Origin: Fulvimarina uroteuthidis
Lineage (GTDB): Bacteria > Pseudomonadota > Alphaproteobacteria > Rhizobiales > Rhizobiaceae
DNA: 64,000 nucleotides
Direction of reading: 5' to 3'
NCBI RefSeq assembly: GCF_034321785.1
Contig: NZ_JAXLPB010000002.1
Coordinates: 372,001 to 436,000, forward strand
Shown: positions 16,795 to 26,440 of the stretch, piece by piece
Position numbering within the stretch: position 1 is the stretch's first letter
Layout of the letters: every line of letters starts with the position of its first letter
Position numbers and translations under genes: made by a program
Notes under the pieces: generated by a model
Seen by the model: only the letters and a program-made list of their open reading frames with translations
The model's database searches: none
What the model was told of the DNA's origin: nothing

Positions 16795-17817
16795 CTACTG
16801 GAGCAGGTTCTTCTCGGTCAGATAGGCCGTCAACGTGTCATAGACCTTCTGAGCCATCGGCGACTGCTGCGCGATGACCTGCCACTCGGCCTGTCCGAGC
16901 TTGCGGAACTTGGCGCGCTCTTCCTCGGACCAGTCGTGAACGGTGATATCCGGGTTGGCCTTCGCCTCCTCTATAGCCTTGAGGTCGGCTGCCTTGTTGC
17001 CTTCGATCTGGGTCTGCTGGAATTCCTTCACGGTCTCCTCCAGCATGGTCTTGATGTCGTCGGGGAGCGCGTCCCACTTGCCCTGGTTCATGGAAACCTC
17101 GACGAGCGGCAGGGAGTGGAATCCGGGATAGACCGGGTTCGGCGCAACCTCGTTGAGGCCCTGCTGCTGGTTGACCGAGAACACCGAATAGTCGGCGGCA
17201 TCGACAACGCCCTTGTCGAGCGAGGTGAAGACTTCCGAGGAGGGAAGGTTCACCGGGGCGGCGCCGGCGGCTGCGAAGACGTTGGCGATCGGGCCTTCGG
17301 GCGAACGCATCTTCAGGCCGTTGAGATCGTCGACGCCGTCCAGCGGCACGCGCGACACGAAGGCTTCGAGGCCGGGTGTCGAGACGCCGATGAAATGCAG
17401 CCCGTAGGAGCCGAGCATCTCCTGCATGATCTCCTTGCCGCCGCCATTCTCGACGAAGTCGATCATCTGGGCGGGATCGGACCAGGCGCCGACCGGGTTG
17501 GAGATCAGGCCGAAAGCCGGATCCTTGCCGGCCCAGTAGGAGCTGTCGCAGATCTGACCGTCGAGAATGCCGGCCGCCACCGCGTCGAGCGTCTCATTGT
17601 ACTCGACGACCGCGCCGACGGGCAGGAGCTCGATGGTGACCTTGCCGTCCGACTTTTCCTTCACGAGTTCGGTCCAGGCCTTCTGGTACTCGAAGTTCGG
17701 ATTGCCGGCCGGATCGGACGACTGGAAGCGGAACGCGTATTCCTGCGCTCCGGCATAGCCTGACATAGCCAGAACGGCAGCGGCCGCGACCGAAGCCTTG
17801 ATGAAGGTGCGGAACAT
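16795..17817 (-). CDS. TRAP transporter substrate-binding protein (DctP)
   Basis: A 340-residue DctP/SBP7 protein with a signal peptide of about 24 residues ending YAGAQ. Family features: FRFQSSDPAGNP at the mature N-terminus, GLKMRSPEGPIANVFAAAGA with the conserved Arg that binds the ligand carboxylate, and PLVEVSMNQGKWDALP. The ligand is unknown. AGGA lies just upstream of the ATG at 17817. The gene is the first of the dctPQM operon and follows the GntR gene on the same strand by 71 bases. Confidence 0.92.
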   Translation of the reverse strand: MFRTFIKASVAAAAVLAMSGYAGAQEYAFRFQSSDPAGNPNFEYQKAWTELVKEKSDGKVTIELLPVGAVVEYNETLDAVAAGILDGQICDSSYWAGKDPAFGLISNPVGAWSDPAQMIDFVENGGGKEIMQEMLGSYGLHFIGVSTPGLEAFVSRVPLDGVDDLNGLKMRSPEGPIANVFAAAGAAPVNLPSSEVFTSLDKGVVDAADYSVFSVNQQQGLNEVAPNPVYPGFHSLPLVEVSMNQGKWDALPDDIKTMLEETVKEFQQTQIEGNKAADLKAIEEAKANPDITVHDWSEEERAKFRKLGQAEWQVIAQQSPMAQKVYDTLTAYLTEKNLLQ

Positions 17818-17888
17818 GAGAAAATCCTCCCGATATTGTTGTGTCCTGCGTGAACGTGGGCGCTCCATTCCGAAGCGCCGGCGATAAG

Positions 17889-18770
17889 TCAAGCGCCGCC
17901 GGGCGGCGCCTCGTCGGAGGGCCTCCGGTCGCCACGCGCCATCGGCGCGTAACCGACGTCGAGCCGGTGCGGATCGACCCCCTCCCCCAGATCGTCGATC
18001 AGGGCGATTCCGTAGGCGACGAGATCGTCGCACGTCGTTCGCGCCCGCTCGGCATCGCCCGACAGGACCGCGTCCATGATCGCCAGATGAAGCGCGATGC
18101 TGCGCTTCAGCCCGTCGTCCGCGCTCCGGTCGGTGAAATGCAGATAGCCCGTGCGGCGCGCCAGCGCATGCAGCGGACGCAGCGCCCGCTCCAGGAAACG
18201 CTCGCCCGAAGCCTGGATCAGAAGCAGATCGAAGGATTTGTCGATCTCGTTGAAGCGATCGAGCGTCATCGCCGGTCCGGCCTCGGCCAGCTGGCGGCGC
18301 AGATAGTGCACGTAGGCTCGCTCGTTGGCCGACAGGTTGCGCATGGCCGCTTCCGTCACGAAGCGGATCATGTCGCGGCGCAGGAACGCCAGATGCCGCT
18401 CGCGGGCCAGATCGATCGGCGCGATCATCAATCCGTTGCGCGGGCGCACCTCGATGAGGGTTTCGGCGGCCAGCCGGCGAACCGCCTGGTGCACCGGGGT
18501 TCGGCCGAGCCCGACCAGCGCCTGGATATCCTGCGTGCGGACGAAGGAACCGGGCAGAAGCTGCATGGAGACGAACAGTTCCTCGATCCGCTCGTAAGCG
18601 GTCGCGGTCTGGTCGACCGACCGATCGACGCCGGATGGCGGACGCCGGCGCGCGCCGTTGCTGGCGCCCGTGGTCGCACGCGCGCCTTCCGCCCTGATCG
18701 GCGGGGTATCACTTGGCGATGGGTGCGGCGAACCTTGCAAAACGTCTTCGAACCTTCTAATGGCGTTCAA
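17889..18770 (-). CDS. GntR-family (FCD/VanR-like) transcriptional regulator
   Basis: Contains an N-terminal winged helix (YERIEELFVSMQLLPGSFVR, then LGRTPVHQAVRRLAAE) and an all-helical FCD-like effector domain with IDKSFDLLLIQASG. It lies between the transporter operon on the minus strand and the divergent catabolic operon, so it likely controls both in response to an acid intermediate. The listed 5' end uses a TTG at 18770 and gives 293 residues with a disordered N-terminus of about 50; a start further inside is quite possible, because the palindrome ATATT-TCACAG-AATAT, likely part of the promoter or operator, lies only about 15 bases upstream of the TTG. Confidence 0.85.
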   Translation of the reverse strand: MNAIRRFEDVLQGSPHPSPSDTPPIRAEGARATTGASNGARRRPPSGVDRSVDQTATAYERIEELFVSMQLLPGSFVRTQDIQALVGLGRTPVHQAVRRLAAETLIEVRPRNGLMIAPIDLARERHLAFLRRDMIRFVTEAAMRNLSANERAYVHYLRRQLAEAGPAMTLDRFNEIDKSFDLLLIQASGERFLERALRPLHALARRTGYLHFTDRSADDGLKRSIALHLAIMDAVLSGDAERARTTCDDLVAYGIALIDDLGEGVDPHRLDVGYAPMARGDRRPSDEAPPGGA

Positions 18771-18870
18771 CGTGATATTTCACAGAATATGTCGCTCTGT
18801 CAAACAGGGGCGACGCTTGGATGGCAGGGCGGCCAGCTGGCCCGGGCCTGATCGAAGGGAGCCGATCGGC

Positions 18871-20073
18871 ATGAAGATCACCGCGATCGAGACGTTGCGC
18901 ACGCAGGAATTCTCCAATGTCCTCTGGGCTCGCGTCCATACCGACGCCGGCACGATCGGGCTCGGCGAGACCTTCTACGGAGCCGGCGCCGTGGAGGCCC
19001 ACATCCACGAGACGCTGGCCGGCCGGCTCCTCGGCCAGGACCCCTTGCGCATCGAGGCGCTGAACCGGATCATGCTGGACCTGCCGATGGCGCAGGCGTC
19101 CACCGGCGTCGAATACCGCGCCGCCTCGGCGATCGACATCGCGCTGTGGGACATGTTCGGCAAAGTCTGCGGCCAGCCGGTACACCAGATGCTCGGCGGC
19201 CTGAACGCGGACAGGCTTCGCGTCTACAACACCTGCGCCGGCTACGGCTATGTGCGCTCCCACAATATCCGCCCCGTCGACACCTGGAACATCGGTGCTT
19301 CCGAGGGCCCCTACGAGGACCTTGCCGGCTTCATGAGCGATGCCGGGGCGCTGGCCGAAAGCCTTTTGGAAAGCGGCATTTCCGCAATGAAGATCTGGCC
19401 GTTCGACCCGCCCGCCCAGGACAATCGCGGGCTTTTCATTTCCGCCGGGCAGATGAAGACGGCGATCGAGCCGTTCGAGAAGATCCGCAAGGCGGTCGGC
19501 GACGAGATGGAGATCATGGTCGAGTTCCATTCGCTCTGGAACCTGCCGACCGCCAAGGCGATCGCCCGGGCGCTCGAGCCCTACGCGCCGACCTGGTACG
19601 AGGACCCGATCCGGATGAACTCGCCCCAGGCGCTTGCCGAATATGCCGCGTCAACCAGCGTCCCGGTCTGCGCCTCGGAGACGCTCGGAAGCCGGTTCCC
19701 CTACAAGGACATGCTGGAGAGGGGCGCCACCGATATCGTCATGGTCGATCTGTGCTGGACCGGCGGGCTGACGGAAGGGCGCAAGATCGCAAGCCTCGCC
19801 GACACCTATCACCGCCCCTTCGCGCCCCACGACTGCACCGGCCCGGTCGGCTTTGCGGCCGCCGTCCACGCCTCGTTCAGCCAGCCGAACACGCTGATCC
19901 AGGAATCGGTCCGCGCTTTCTATACCGGCTGGTACCGCGAACTCGTCACCACCGTCCCGACGATCGAGAACGGCTACGTCCTGCCCATGGAGGGACCGGG
20001 CCTCGGCACCGACCTCCTGCCGGCCGTGTTCGAGCGCTCGGATCTGACGGTCCGCAAATCGGAGCTTTCCTGA
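18871..20073 (+). CDS. Enolase-superfamily (mandelate racemase group) dehydratase, substrate unknown
   Basis: A 400-residue protein with the capping domain (1-120) and barrel of the enolase superfamily. Catalytic features: Lys174 in KIWPFD, metal ligands Glu218 (MVEFHS), Glu244 (YEDPI) and Glu270 (CASETLG), and His320 in FAPHDCTGPVG. This is the mandelate-racemase subgroup, which includes many sugar-acid dehydratases. The exact substrate cannot be read from the sequence. ATG at 18871 has GAAGGGAG upstream. It is the first gene of a plus-strand operon with an SDR and a hydroxyacid dehydrogenase; only 3 bases separate it from the SDR gene. Confidence 0.9.
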   Translation: MKITAIETLRTQEFSNVLWARVHTDAGTIGLGETFYGAGAVEAHIHETLAGRLLGQDPLRIEALNRIMLDLPMAQASTGVEYRAASAIDIALWDMFGKVCGQPVHQMLGGLNADRLRVYNTCAGYGYVRSHNIRPVDTWNIGASEGPYEDLAGFMSDAGALAESLLESGISAMKIWPFDPPAQDNRGLFISAGQMKTAIEPFEKIRKAVGDEMEIMVEFHSLWNLPTAKAIARALEPYAPTWYEDPIRMNSPQALAEYAASTSVPVCASETLGSRFPYKDMLERGATDIVMVDLCWTGGLTEGRKIASLADTYHRPFAPHDCTGPVGFAAAVHASFSQPNTLIQESVRAFYTGWYRELVTTVPTIENGYVLPMEGPGLGTDLLPAVFERSDLTVRKSELS

Positions 20074-20076
20074 CCC

Positions 20077-20856
20077 ATGTCCAAGAGCAGGCATGACACG
20101 CTGTTCGACCTGACCGGCAGGACGGCCCTCGTCACCGGTTCCTCGCGCGGCCTCGGGCGGGCGATCGCCGAAGGGCTCGGCGATGCCGGCGCAAGGCTGA
20201 TCGTCAACGGGCGGAGCGCGCGAAGCCTCGAGGCAACCGCCGCCGAACTGCGGGCGAAAGGCCACGACGTCGTCGAAGCGGTGTTCGACGTCACCGCCGA
20301 GGCCGAGGTGGAGGCCGCCTTCGAGGGCTTCGACCGGGACGGGATCGGGATCGACATCCTGGTCAACAATGCCGGCATTCAGCACCGCCAGCTGATGGTC
20401 GATCTGAAGCTGTCCGACTGGCAGCGCGTCATCGATACCAACCTCACCGCATCCTTCCTCGTGGGACGCGAGGCGGCCAAGCGGATGATCGCGCGCGGCG
20501 AGGGCAAGGTGATCAATATCGGCTCGCTGACGTCCGAGCTCGCCCGCGCGACGGTGATCCCCTATACGGTCGCCAAGGGCGGCATCCGGCTCCTCACCAA
20601 GGGCATGGCCGCCGAGTGGGCGCGCCACGGCATCCAGGCGAACGCCATCGGCCCCGGCTACATGCTGACCGACATGAACGAGGCGCTCGTCAAGGACGAG
20701 ACGTTCGACGCCTGGGTCAAGGGCCGCACGCCGGCCGGGCGTTGGGGCGAACCGGACGAACTGGTCGGAACCGCCGTCTTCCTCGCATCGGCCGCGTCGA
20801 ACTACGTCAACGGCCAGATGATCTACGTGGATGGCGGCATGCTGTCGGTTCTGTGA
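20077..20856 (+). CDS. SDR-family oxidoreductase, gluconate 5-dehydrogenase-like
   Basis: A 259-residue classical short-chain dehydrogenase. The cofactor motif TGSSRGLG starts at residue 20, NNAG is at 97-100 and the catalytic Ser150, Tyr163 and Lys167 (IPYTVAKGG) are in place. The sequence order and IGPGYMLTDMN resemble gluconate 5-dehydrogenase (IdnO) type enzymes, so oxidation or reduction of a sugar-acid keto group is likely. It immediately follows the dehydratase gene and presumably acts in the same pathway. Confidence 0.9.
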   Translation: MSKSRHDTLFDLTGRTALVTGSSRGLGRAIAEGLGDAGARLIVNGRSARSLEATAAELRAKGHDVVEAVFDVTAEAEVEAAFEGFDRDGIGIDILVNNAGIQHRQLMVDLKLSDWQRVIDTNLTASFLVGREAAKRMIARGEGKVINIGSLTSELARATVIPYTVAKGGIRLLTKGMAAEWARHGIQANAIGPGYMLTDMNEALVKDETFDAWVKGRTPAGRWGEPDELVGTAVFLASAASNYVNGQMIYVDGGMLSVL

Positions 20857-20929
20857 CGCGCCGTCCGTTCAAACCAGCCGCACCGCCAATCGTCCGCCCG
20901 GCCGCCCGCCGACCTCAACGGAGAGACCC

Positions 20930-21901
20930 ATGCGCATCGTCTTTCACGGCGCCAACGCCGAGACCTTCTCGATCGGGATCGAAACCCATCTCGACGCGGG
21001 GCATACGGTGGAAACCCTGTCCGACGGGCTGGACCGGCCGGGCGAGATCGCGACGTTCGCGGCGGCGGAGGTGATCGTCGGCGTCGCGCTGAACGACACC
21101 CATCCGGTTCCCGCAGGGCTGAGGCTCTACCAGGCGCCCGCAGCCGGCGTCGACCAGATCGACGCGGCCCGTCTGCCGGCGGGCGCCTCGCTCTGCAACG
21201 CGTTCGGGCACGAGGCGGCGATCGCCGAATATGTGATGGCGGCGCTGCTGTCCCGGCACGTGCCGCTCGCCCGCGTCGACGCACAATTGCGAACCGGCAA
21301 CTGGGAGCACTGGGCCGGTCGCCCGACGGGACTTCGAAGCGAGCTCGGCGCCCAGACGATCGCGATCGTCGGCTTCGGCCATATCGGCCAGGCGATCGCC
21401 CGGGCCGCGAAAGCGTTCGGCATGCGGGTGCTGGTCGCCAACCGCTCGCGTCCCGATCCGGGCGCACTTGTCGATCGAAGCTTCGCGCTGTCGGCCCTGC
21501 CGCAGATGGCGGCGGACGCCGACATACTGGTCGCGACCCTGCCGCTCAATGCCGAGACGCACGGCCTGATCGGCGCCGAGACCCTGGCCGCCCTCCCCGT
21601 TGGCGCGCTGGTCATGAATGTCGGGCGCGGCCCGGTCATCGAGGAAGAGGCCCTTTACGACGCCCTGTCGGGCGGCCGGATCTCGGCGATCATCGACACC
21701 TGGTATCGCTACCCGTCCACCGACGCCCCCAACCCCCTGCCCTCGCGCCTGCCCTTTCACACCCTGCCGAACCTCGTGATGACGCCGCACATGTCCGCCT
21801 GGACGACCGGCACGATCACCCGGCGGCAAAGGACGATCGCGGACAATGTCGCCAGACTGGCGCGCGGCGAACCGCTGCTGAACCGGGTTTGGACGTCCTG
21901 A
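20930..21901 (+). CDS. D-2-hydroxyacid dehydrogenase family protein
   Basis: A 323-residue protein with the 2-hydroxyacid dehydrogenase fold. The NAD site GFGHIGQAIARAAKAFGMRV is near residue 142, the substrate Arg lies in MNVGRGPVI and the catalytic His in MTPHMSAW. The segment that usually reads DVFExEP reads DTWYRYP here, so the conserved Glu of the His-Glu pair seems replaced; this occurs in some poorly studied subfamilies and may mean different chemistry. Start chosen at the ATG at 20930, after GGAGAG. It follows the SDR gene by 73 bases. Confidence 0.88.
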   Translation: MRIVFHGANAETFSIGIETHLDAGHTVETLSDGLDRPGEIATFAAAEVIVGVALNDTHPVPAGLRLYQAPAAGVDQIDAARLPAGASLCNAFGHEAAIAEYVMAALLSRHVPLARVDAQLRTGNWEHWAGRPTGLRSELGAQTIAIVGFGHIGQAIARAAKAFGMRVLVANRSRPDPGALVDRSFALSALPQMAADADILVATLPLNAETHGLIGAETLAALPVGALVMNVGRGPVIEEEALYDALSGGRISAIIDTWYRYPSTDAPNPLPSRLPFHTLPNLVMTPHMSAWTTGTITRRQRTIADNVARLARGEPLLNRVWTS

Positions 21902-22000
21902 CGGCGCGATCGGCGGAATTTCACGAATTTCCCGGGTTGCTGGCGAAACCCCAAAGACCGTAGCCTCGGCCGAACGCAGCGGTGGGGTGTGGGCGCATTC

Positions 22001-22704
22001 ATGAAGAAGATCGGATTGATCGGCGGCTTGAGCTGGGTCTCGACGGCGGAATTTTATCGGCGGATCAACGAGATCACCCAGCGTCTTGCGGGCGGCGTGT
22101 CCTCGGCGCGCATCGTGCTCGAGAGCGTGAATCGCCAGGATTACGTCTCGGCGGTCATCGACCGGAAGACGAAGACGCCGCCTGCCGCCAGATTGCCGAA
22201 TCCGCGCGGGCGCTCGAAGCAGCCGGTGCGGACTTCATCGTAATCACCTGCAACGACGTCCATAGGTTCGTCCCGGCGATCGCGCCCTCGCTCTCGATCC
22301 CCTTTCTCCACATCGCCCACGAGACCGCGAAAGCGATCAAGGCCGGGGGTTTCGGCCGCGCCGCCATTCTCGGCGTGCGCAAGACGATGGAAGGCGACTT
22401 CTATCCGGAGATCCTTTGCCGATACGGGATCGAAGCCATCATCCCCGACGAAGTCCAGAAGGCGTCGATCCACGACAGCATCTATGCGGACCTCGTCCGG
22501 AACAGGTTCACCGACGATACGCGCGCCCGCTACGTCTCGATCATCGACGCGCTTCGCGCTCGCGGGGCCGACTGCGTGATTTTCGCCTGTACAGAAATTC
22601 CGTTGCTGCTTTCGCCGGAACAATCGCCCCTGCCCGCCTTCTCGACGACCGAGCTCCATTGCGCCGCGGCCGTCGAGGTCGCCTTGATGACCCGCGCGCC
22701 GTGA
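22001..22704 (+). pseudogene. Aspartate/glutamate racemase family gene with a frameshift
   Basis: The protein reads MKKIGLIGGLSWVSTAEFYR and LESVNRQDYV in one frame, and continues as DEDAACRQIAESARALEAAG, VITCND and FACTEIPLLL in another. The switch is between about 22165 and 22180. Both halves fit the two-cysteine amino-acid racemase family (RacX/YgeA type), with Cys in VITCND and FACTEI. A single missing base explains the change. It may be a recent pseudogene or a sequencing error. It ends the sugar-acid catabolic cluster, 99 bases after the hydroxyacid dehydrogenase gene. Confidence 0.82.
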
Positions 22705-23171
22705 CAGGCGGCCGTGAATGGCTCTCCGGCCGGGACCGTCGAAAAAGCGGATGTCGGCCTGGCTCGGCCCGGACGCCTGCCGCCGCAGGCGCGCGCAGCC
22801 GGTCCGGCGGGCGGGCAAGCGCCGCGAGGCGCCTCTTCGGGGCGGCGTCGGATCGATCTTTTCATATTTGGAGATCAGGGCCGTTTCACTCACGTGGCGG
22901 GATGTGATAAAGGCTCGCCTCGGTGACCCGGTTCGAACGATCAGACCGGCGGAAATGATGGAATCCCGGTTCTGTCAAATCCGGTACCGACCGTGTAGAC
23001 AGACGTTTACGGAGCTGAGATTTCCGCAAAGGCAGGCGTCTTGGTCGACAGACCGGTCGCGGGGGTTCGATGGGCGAACGAATGTCAGCCTTATTTCCGT
23101 TATAAACGACATGTTTAGGTTGTGAACAACCGAGCACGGCCGAAATTGGGTCTGTTACAGAAGAGGTCAGT
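22705..23171. promoter_or_regulatory. 467-base intergenic region upstream of the type I secretion operon
   Basis: No credible gene is seen. GC content drops towards the right side. A 14-base perfect palindrome GGTTGT-GA-ACAACC lies at 23118-23131, about 40 bases before the secretion ABC start, preceded by the inverted repeat AAAC-GACAT-GTTT at 23104-23116. These sit where an operator or promoter for the secretion operon would be. The regulator is unknown; the small HTH protein encoded at 26883 is a candidate. Confidence 0.5.
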
Positions 23172-24935
23172 GTGGCGCCGTCAAAGCTCAAAAATACCAA
23201 TATTCGGTCCTATCTGGCGACCTGCAAGACAAATTTCATATTCGTTATCGTCTTCAGCTTTTTCATCAACCTCCTGTTGTTCGTCAGCCCGCTCTACATG
23301 CTGCAGGTCTACGACCGGGTGCTGGCGAGCCGCAACGAGACGACCCTTGTCATGGTGACGATCCTTGCGGTCGCACTTCTGATCGTCTGGGCCGCGCTGG
23401 AAGCGATCCGTTCGCGCATCCTCGTGCGCAGCGGCGCCAAGTTCGATCGGTTCATAGGCAAGGACGTGTTCTCGACCTCGTTCCGTGGCCATCTCCGCGC
23501 GCCGAACGGCCAGTTCTCGCAGCCGATCCGCGATCTCGACACCTTGCGTGAATTCCTGACGGGCGGGGCGATCATCACGTTCTGCGACGCGCCCTGGATG
23601 CCGTTTTTCCTCGCGGTGTGCTACCTGATCCATCCCTGGATCGGCGTCATCGCCACCGTCGGCGCCGTCGGCATCTTCGCGCTCGCCCTTGCCAACGAAT
23701 TGATGACGCGGCGCTATCTCAAGGAGGCCTCGACCGCTTCGATCGGGGCCAACCAATATGTGTCGACCAGCCTGCGCAACGTGGAGGTGGTCCATGCTCT
23801 GGGCATGATGAATGCCATCGGCGGCCGCTGGAACACCATGCATGACAATGTGATCGGGCTTCAGGCCAAGGCCAGCGACCGGGCGGGCATGCTGATCTCG
23901 ACCTCCAAGTTTCTCCGCATGGTCCTGCAGATCGCGATTCTCGGCGTCGGCGCCTATCTGGTTCTCGAAGCGGAAATCACCCCGGGCGCGATGATCGCCT
24001 CCTCGATCCTGATGGGCCGTGCCCTCCAGCCCGTCGAGGGCGCCGTGGCCCAGTGGAAGGGCTTCGTCGCCGCACGATCGGCCTATAGCCGCCTTCAGGA
24101 TATGTTCAATTCCGTCCCGGCCCAGGAAGACCGGATGGCGCTTCCGACGCCGGTCGGCCAGATCAGCATCGAACAGCTGATCGTCGCCCCGCCCGGATCG
24201 CGGATCGCCACCTTGAAAAGCGTCAACATGCAGATCCAACCCGGAGAGGTGGTGGGCGTCATCGGACCATCGGGCTCGGGAAAGTCGACCTTCGCGCGGG
24301 CGCTGACGGGCGTCTGGGCGCCGATGGCGGGCCATGTGCGGATCGACGGCGCCGACATCGACAATTGGGACCCGGAAAAGCTCGGCCCGCACATGGGGTA
24401 CCTCCCCCAGGACGTGGAGCTGTTTTCTGGTACGATCGCGGAGAACATCGGCCGGTTCTCTCAGATCGACGCCGAAGCCGTCGTGGCGGCCGCCAAGACG
24501 GCGGGTGTGCACGACATGATCCTGCAGATGTCGGATGGCTACAACACGCCGATCGGCGAGGCGGGACGCTCCCTGTCGGGCGGTCAGCGCCAGCGCATCG
24601 GCCTTGCCAGAGCGCTCTACGGAAACCCGAAGATCATCGTTCTGGACGAGCCCAATTCGAGCCTCGACAGCCAGGGCGAAGCGGCTCTCGCCAACGCGAT
24701 CCGGGCCGCGAAGGCGAACGGCTGCACGGTCGTCGTGATCAGCCACCGCACCGCGCTCCTCAACACCGTCGACAAGCTCGCCGTGTTCACCAACGGAACC
24801 CTGACCATGTACGGCCCCACGAAAGCCGTTTTGGAGCGCTTGAATGGCACCGGTGGCGACACGGCGGCGCCACAGAACCTTCCCCAGGGCAAGCCGATGG
24901 GGCAGGTGACCCAGATGGCCCGCGCGGGAAGCTGA
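23172..24935 (+). CDS. Type I secretion system permease/ATPase (PrtD/AprD-like)
   Basis: A 587-residue ABC exporter that energises one-step secretion of RTX proteins across both membranes. Six hydrophobic segments lie in the first 300 residues (LLLFVSPLYMLQVYDRVL is the family signature). The ATPase follows, with Walker A GPSGSGKST near 365, signature LSGGQRQR near 468 and Walker B IIVLDEP near 488. No peptidase C39 domain is present, which fits substrates with C-terminal signals. It uses a GTG start at 23172 after AGAGG. The adaptor gene follows by 58 bases; no TolC-like outer-membrane gene is in the window. Likely substrates are the large RTX/S-layer-like proteins encoded downstream. Confidence 0.94.
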   Translation: MAPSKLKNTNIRSYLATCKTNFIFVIVFSFFINLLLFVSPLYMLQVYDRVLASRNETTLVMVTILAVALLIVWAALEAIRSRILVRSGAKFDRFIGKDVFSTSFRGHLRAPNGQFSQPIRDLDTLREFLTGGAIITFCDAPWMPFFLAVCYLIHPWIGVIATVGAVGIFALALANELMTRRYLKEASTASIGANQYVSTSLRNVEVVHALGMMNAIGGRWNTMHDNVIGLQAKASDRAGMLISTSKFLRMVLQIAILGVGAYLVLEAEITPGAMIASSILMGRALQPVEGAVAQWKGFVAARSAYSRLQDMFNSVPAQEDRMALPTPVGQISIEQLIVAPPGSRIATLKSVNMQIQPGEVVGVIGPSGSGKSTFARALTGVWAPMAGHVRIDGADIDNWDPEKLGPHMGYLPQDVELFSGTIAENIGRFSQIDAEAVVAAAKTAGVHDMILQMSDGYNTPIGEAGRSLSGGQRQRIGLARALYGNPKIIVLDEPNSSLDSQGEAALANAIRAAKANGCTVVVISHRTALLNTVDKLAVFTNGTLTMYGPTKAVLERLNGTGGDTAAPQNLPQGKPMGQVTQMARAGS

Positions 24936-24993
24936 CCCGCTCCGGACGCCCGTTCCCTTTGTCTCGACCGATGAATCAGAAGATGTTGCCCGC

Positions 24994-26406
24994 ATGACAG
25001 ACAATCCCCTCGCCCCGACCCAGACGCCCGATCCGGAGAAGTCGAAGCTCGGCAAGATCCTGCCCGGCGTCATGAAGCGGTTCACCAACGAGGAGCCGAA
25101 AAGCGCCGAAACGGTCACCAGTGCGCCGGTCTCGGCGACGGGCGCGATCGTCCTCGGTCTCGGCATCGTGCTGACGACCTTCTTCGGGGCCGGCGTCTGG
25201 GCGGCGACGGCACCGCTGGCAAGCTCGATCAACGCGCCGGGCACCGTGGTCTTCGCCGGCAAGAGGCGCTCGATACAGCATCTGGAAGGCGGCATCGTCG
25301 AATCGCTGCACGTTCTGGAAGGCCAGAAGGTCGATGCGGGCGACATCCTGATCTCCCTCGACGGCACCCAGGCGGAGGCGACCGCCGCCCGGCTGCGCAA
25401 CCAGCTCGACACCCAGACTGCGCTGCAGGCCCGTCTCCTGGCCGAGCAGTACAACGAGGACACGGTAACGTTTCCCGCCGACCTTCTGGAGCGCAGCGAC
25501 GATCCGAAGGTCGAGAAGATCCTCGAAGGCCAGCGCCAGGAGTTCGATGAACGGCGCAAGACGCTCGTCGGCACCGTCGATCTGCTTAACCAGAAGATCG
25601 ACCAGCTGAAGCGCACGATTGAGGGCATGGAGGCGCAGAAGGCCTCGAAGTCCGAGCAGGCCGCGCTGACGCAGGACGAGCTCGAGGGCCTCGCGAGCCT
25701 CCTTGCCAAGGGCCTGACGAACAAGTCCCGCGTGATCGAGCTGCAACGGAACGTCGCCCAGCTGAACGGCGACGTCGGCGATATCACGTCGCAGATCGGC
25801 CGGGCCCAGCAGCAGATTTCCGAGGCCGAGATGCAGGTCATCCAGACCCGGCAGCAGTTCCGCGAGGAAGTCGTCGGTCAGCTTCGCGAGGCCGAATCCA
25901 AGGGATCGGACCTGCAGCAGCAGCTGTTCGTCGCCGAGGATGTCCTCGGGCGCCTCGACATCCGCGCCCCCCAGAGCGGCACGGTGCAGAATCTCGCCGT
26001 CACCACCATCGGCGGCGTCATCACCCCGGGCGAGGTTCTCATGGAGATCGCGCCGGAAGAGGGCGATTTCCTGGTCGAGGCCCAGGTCTCTCCGCTCGAC
26101 ATCGACAGCGTGACCATCGGCCAGACGGCCGAGGTTCGCTTCTCGGCCCTCGACCTGCGGACGACGCCGGTCATCATCGGCACGGTCACCTCGCGCTCGG
26201 GAGACCGGATCGAACAGTCGAACCGCCCGCCCTATTTCCGCGTCCAGGTCGAGACGCCGCCCGAGGAGATGCGCAAGCTCTCCGGGCGCGAGCTTCAGGC
26301 GGGCATGCCCGCCGAGGTCCTCATCCAGACCAGCGAACGCACGCTGCTCAACTATCTCACTAAGCCGCTGACCGACCAGTTGGTCCGCGGCATGAACGAG
26401 CAGTGA
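24994..26406 (+). CDS. HlyD-family type I secretion periplasmic adaptor (PrtE/AprE-like)
   Basis: A 470-residue membrane fusion protein. A cytoplasmic N-terminus of about 47 residues is followed by one transmembrane helix (AIVLGLGIVLTTFFGAGVW), a lipoyl-like half-domain (RRSIQHLEGGIVESLHVLEG), a long coiled coil (about 155-300) and the second half with RLDIRAPQSGTVQNLAVTT. It links the ABC exporter to an outer-membrane channel. It lies 58 bases after the exporter gene. Confidence 0.93.
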   Translation: MTDNPLAPTQTPDPEKSKLGKILPGVMKRFTNEEPKSAETVTSAPVSATGAIVLGLGIVLTTFFGAGVWAATAPLASSINAPGTVVFAGKRRSIQHLEGGIVESLHVLEGQKVDAGDILISLDGTQAEATAARLRNQLDTQTALQARLLAEQYNEDTVTFPADLLERSDDPKVEKILEGQRQEFDERRKTLVGTVDLLNQKIDQLKRTIEGMEAQKASKSEQAALTQDELEGLASLLAKGLTNKSRVIELQRNVAQLNGDVGDITSQIGRAQQQISEAEMQVIQTRQQFREEVVGQLREAESKGSDLQQQLFVAEDVLGRLDIRAPQSGTVQNLAVTTIGGVITPGEVLMEIAPEEGDFLVEAQVSPLDIDSVTIGQTAEVRFSALDLRTTPVIIGTVTSRSGDRIEQSNRPPYFRVQVETPPEEMRKLSGRELQAGMPAEVLIQTSERTLLNYLTKPLTDQLVRGMNEQ

Positions 26407-26440
26407 TTTGAAGAACCCTCAGACCCATCAGGACAGACCC

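Noticed and set aside
23181..25841. A long minus-strand frame of 886 codons opposite the secretion genes
   Set aside because: Antisense shadow of the ABC exporter and adaptor, which carry full motif sets.
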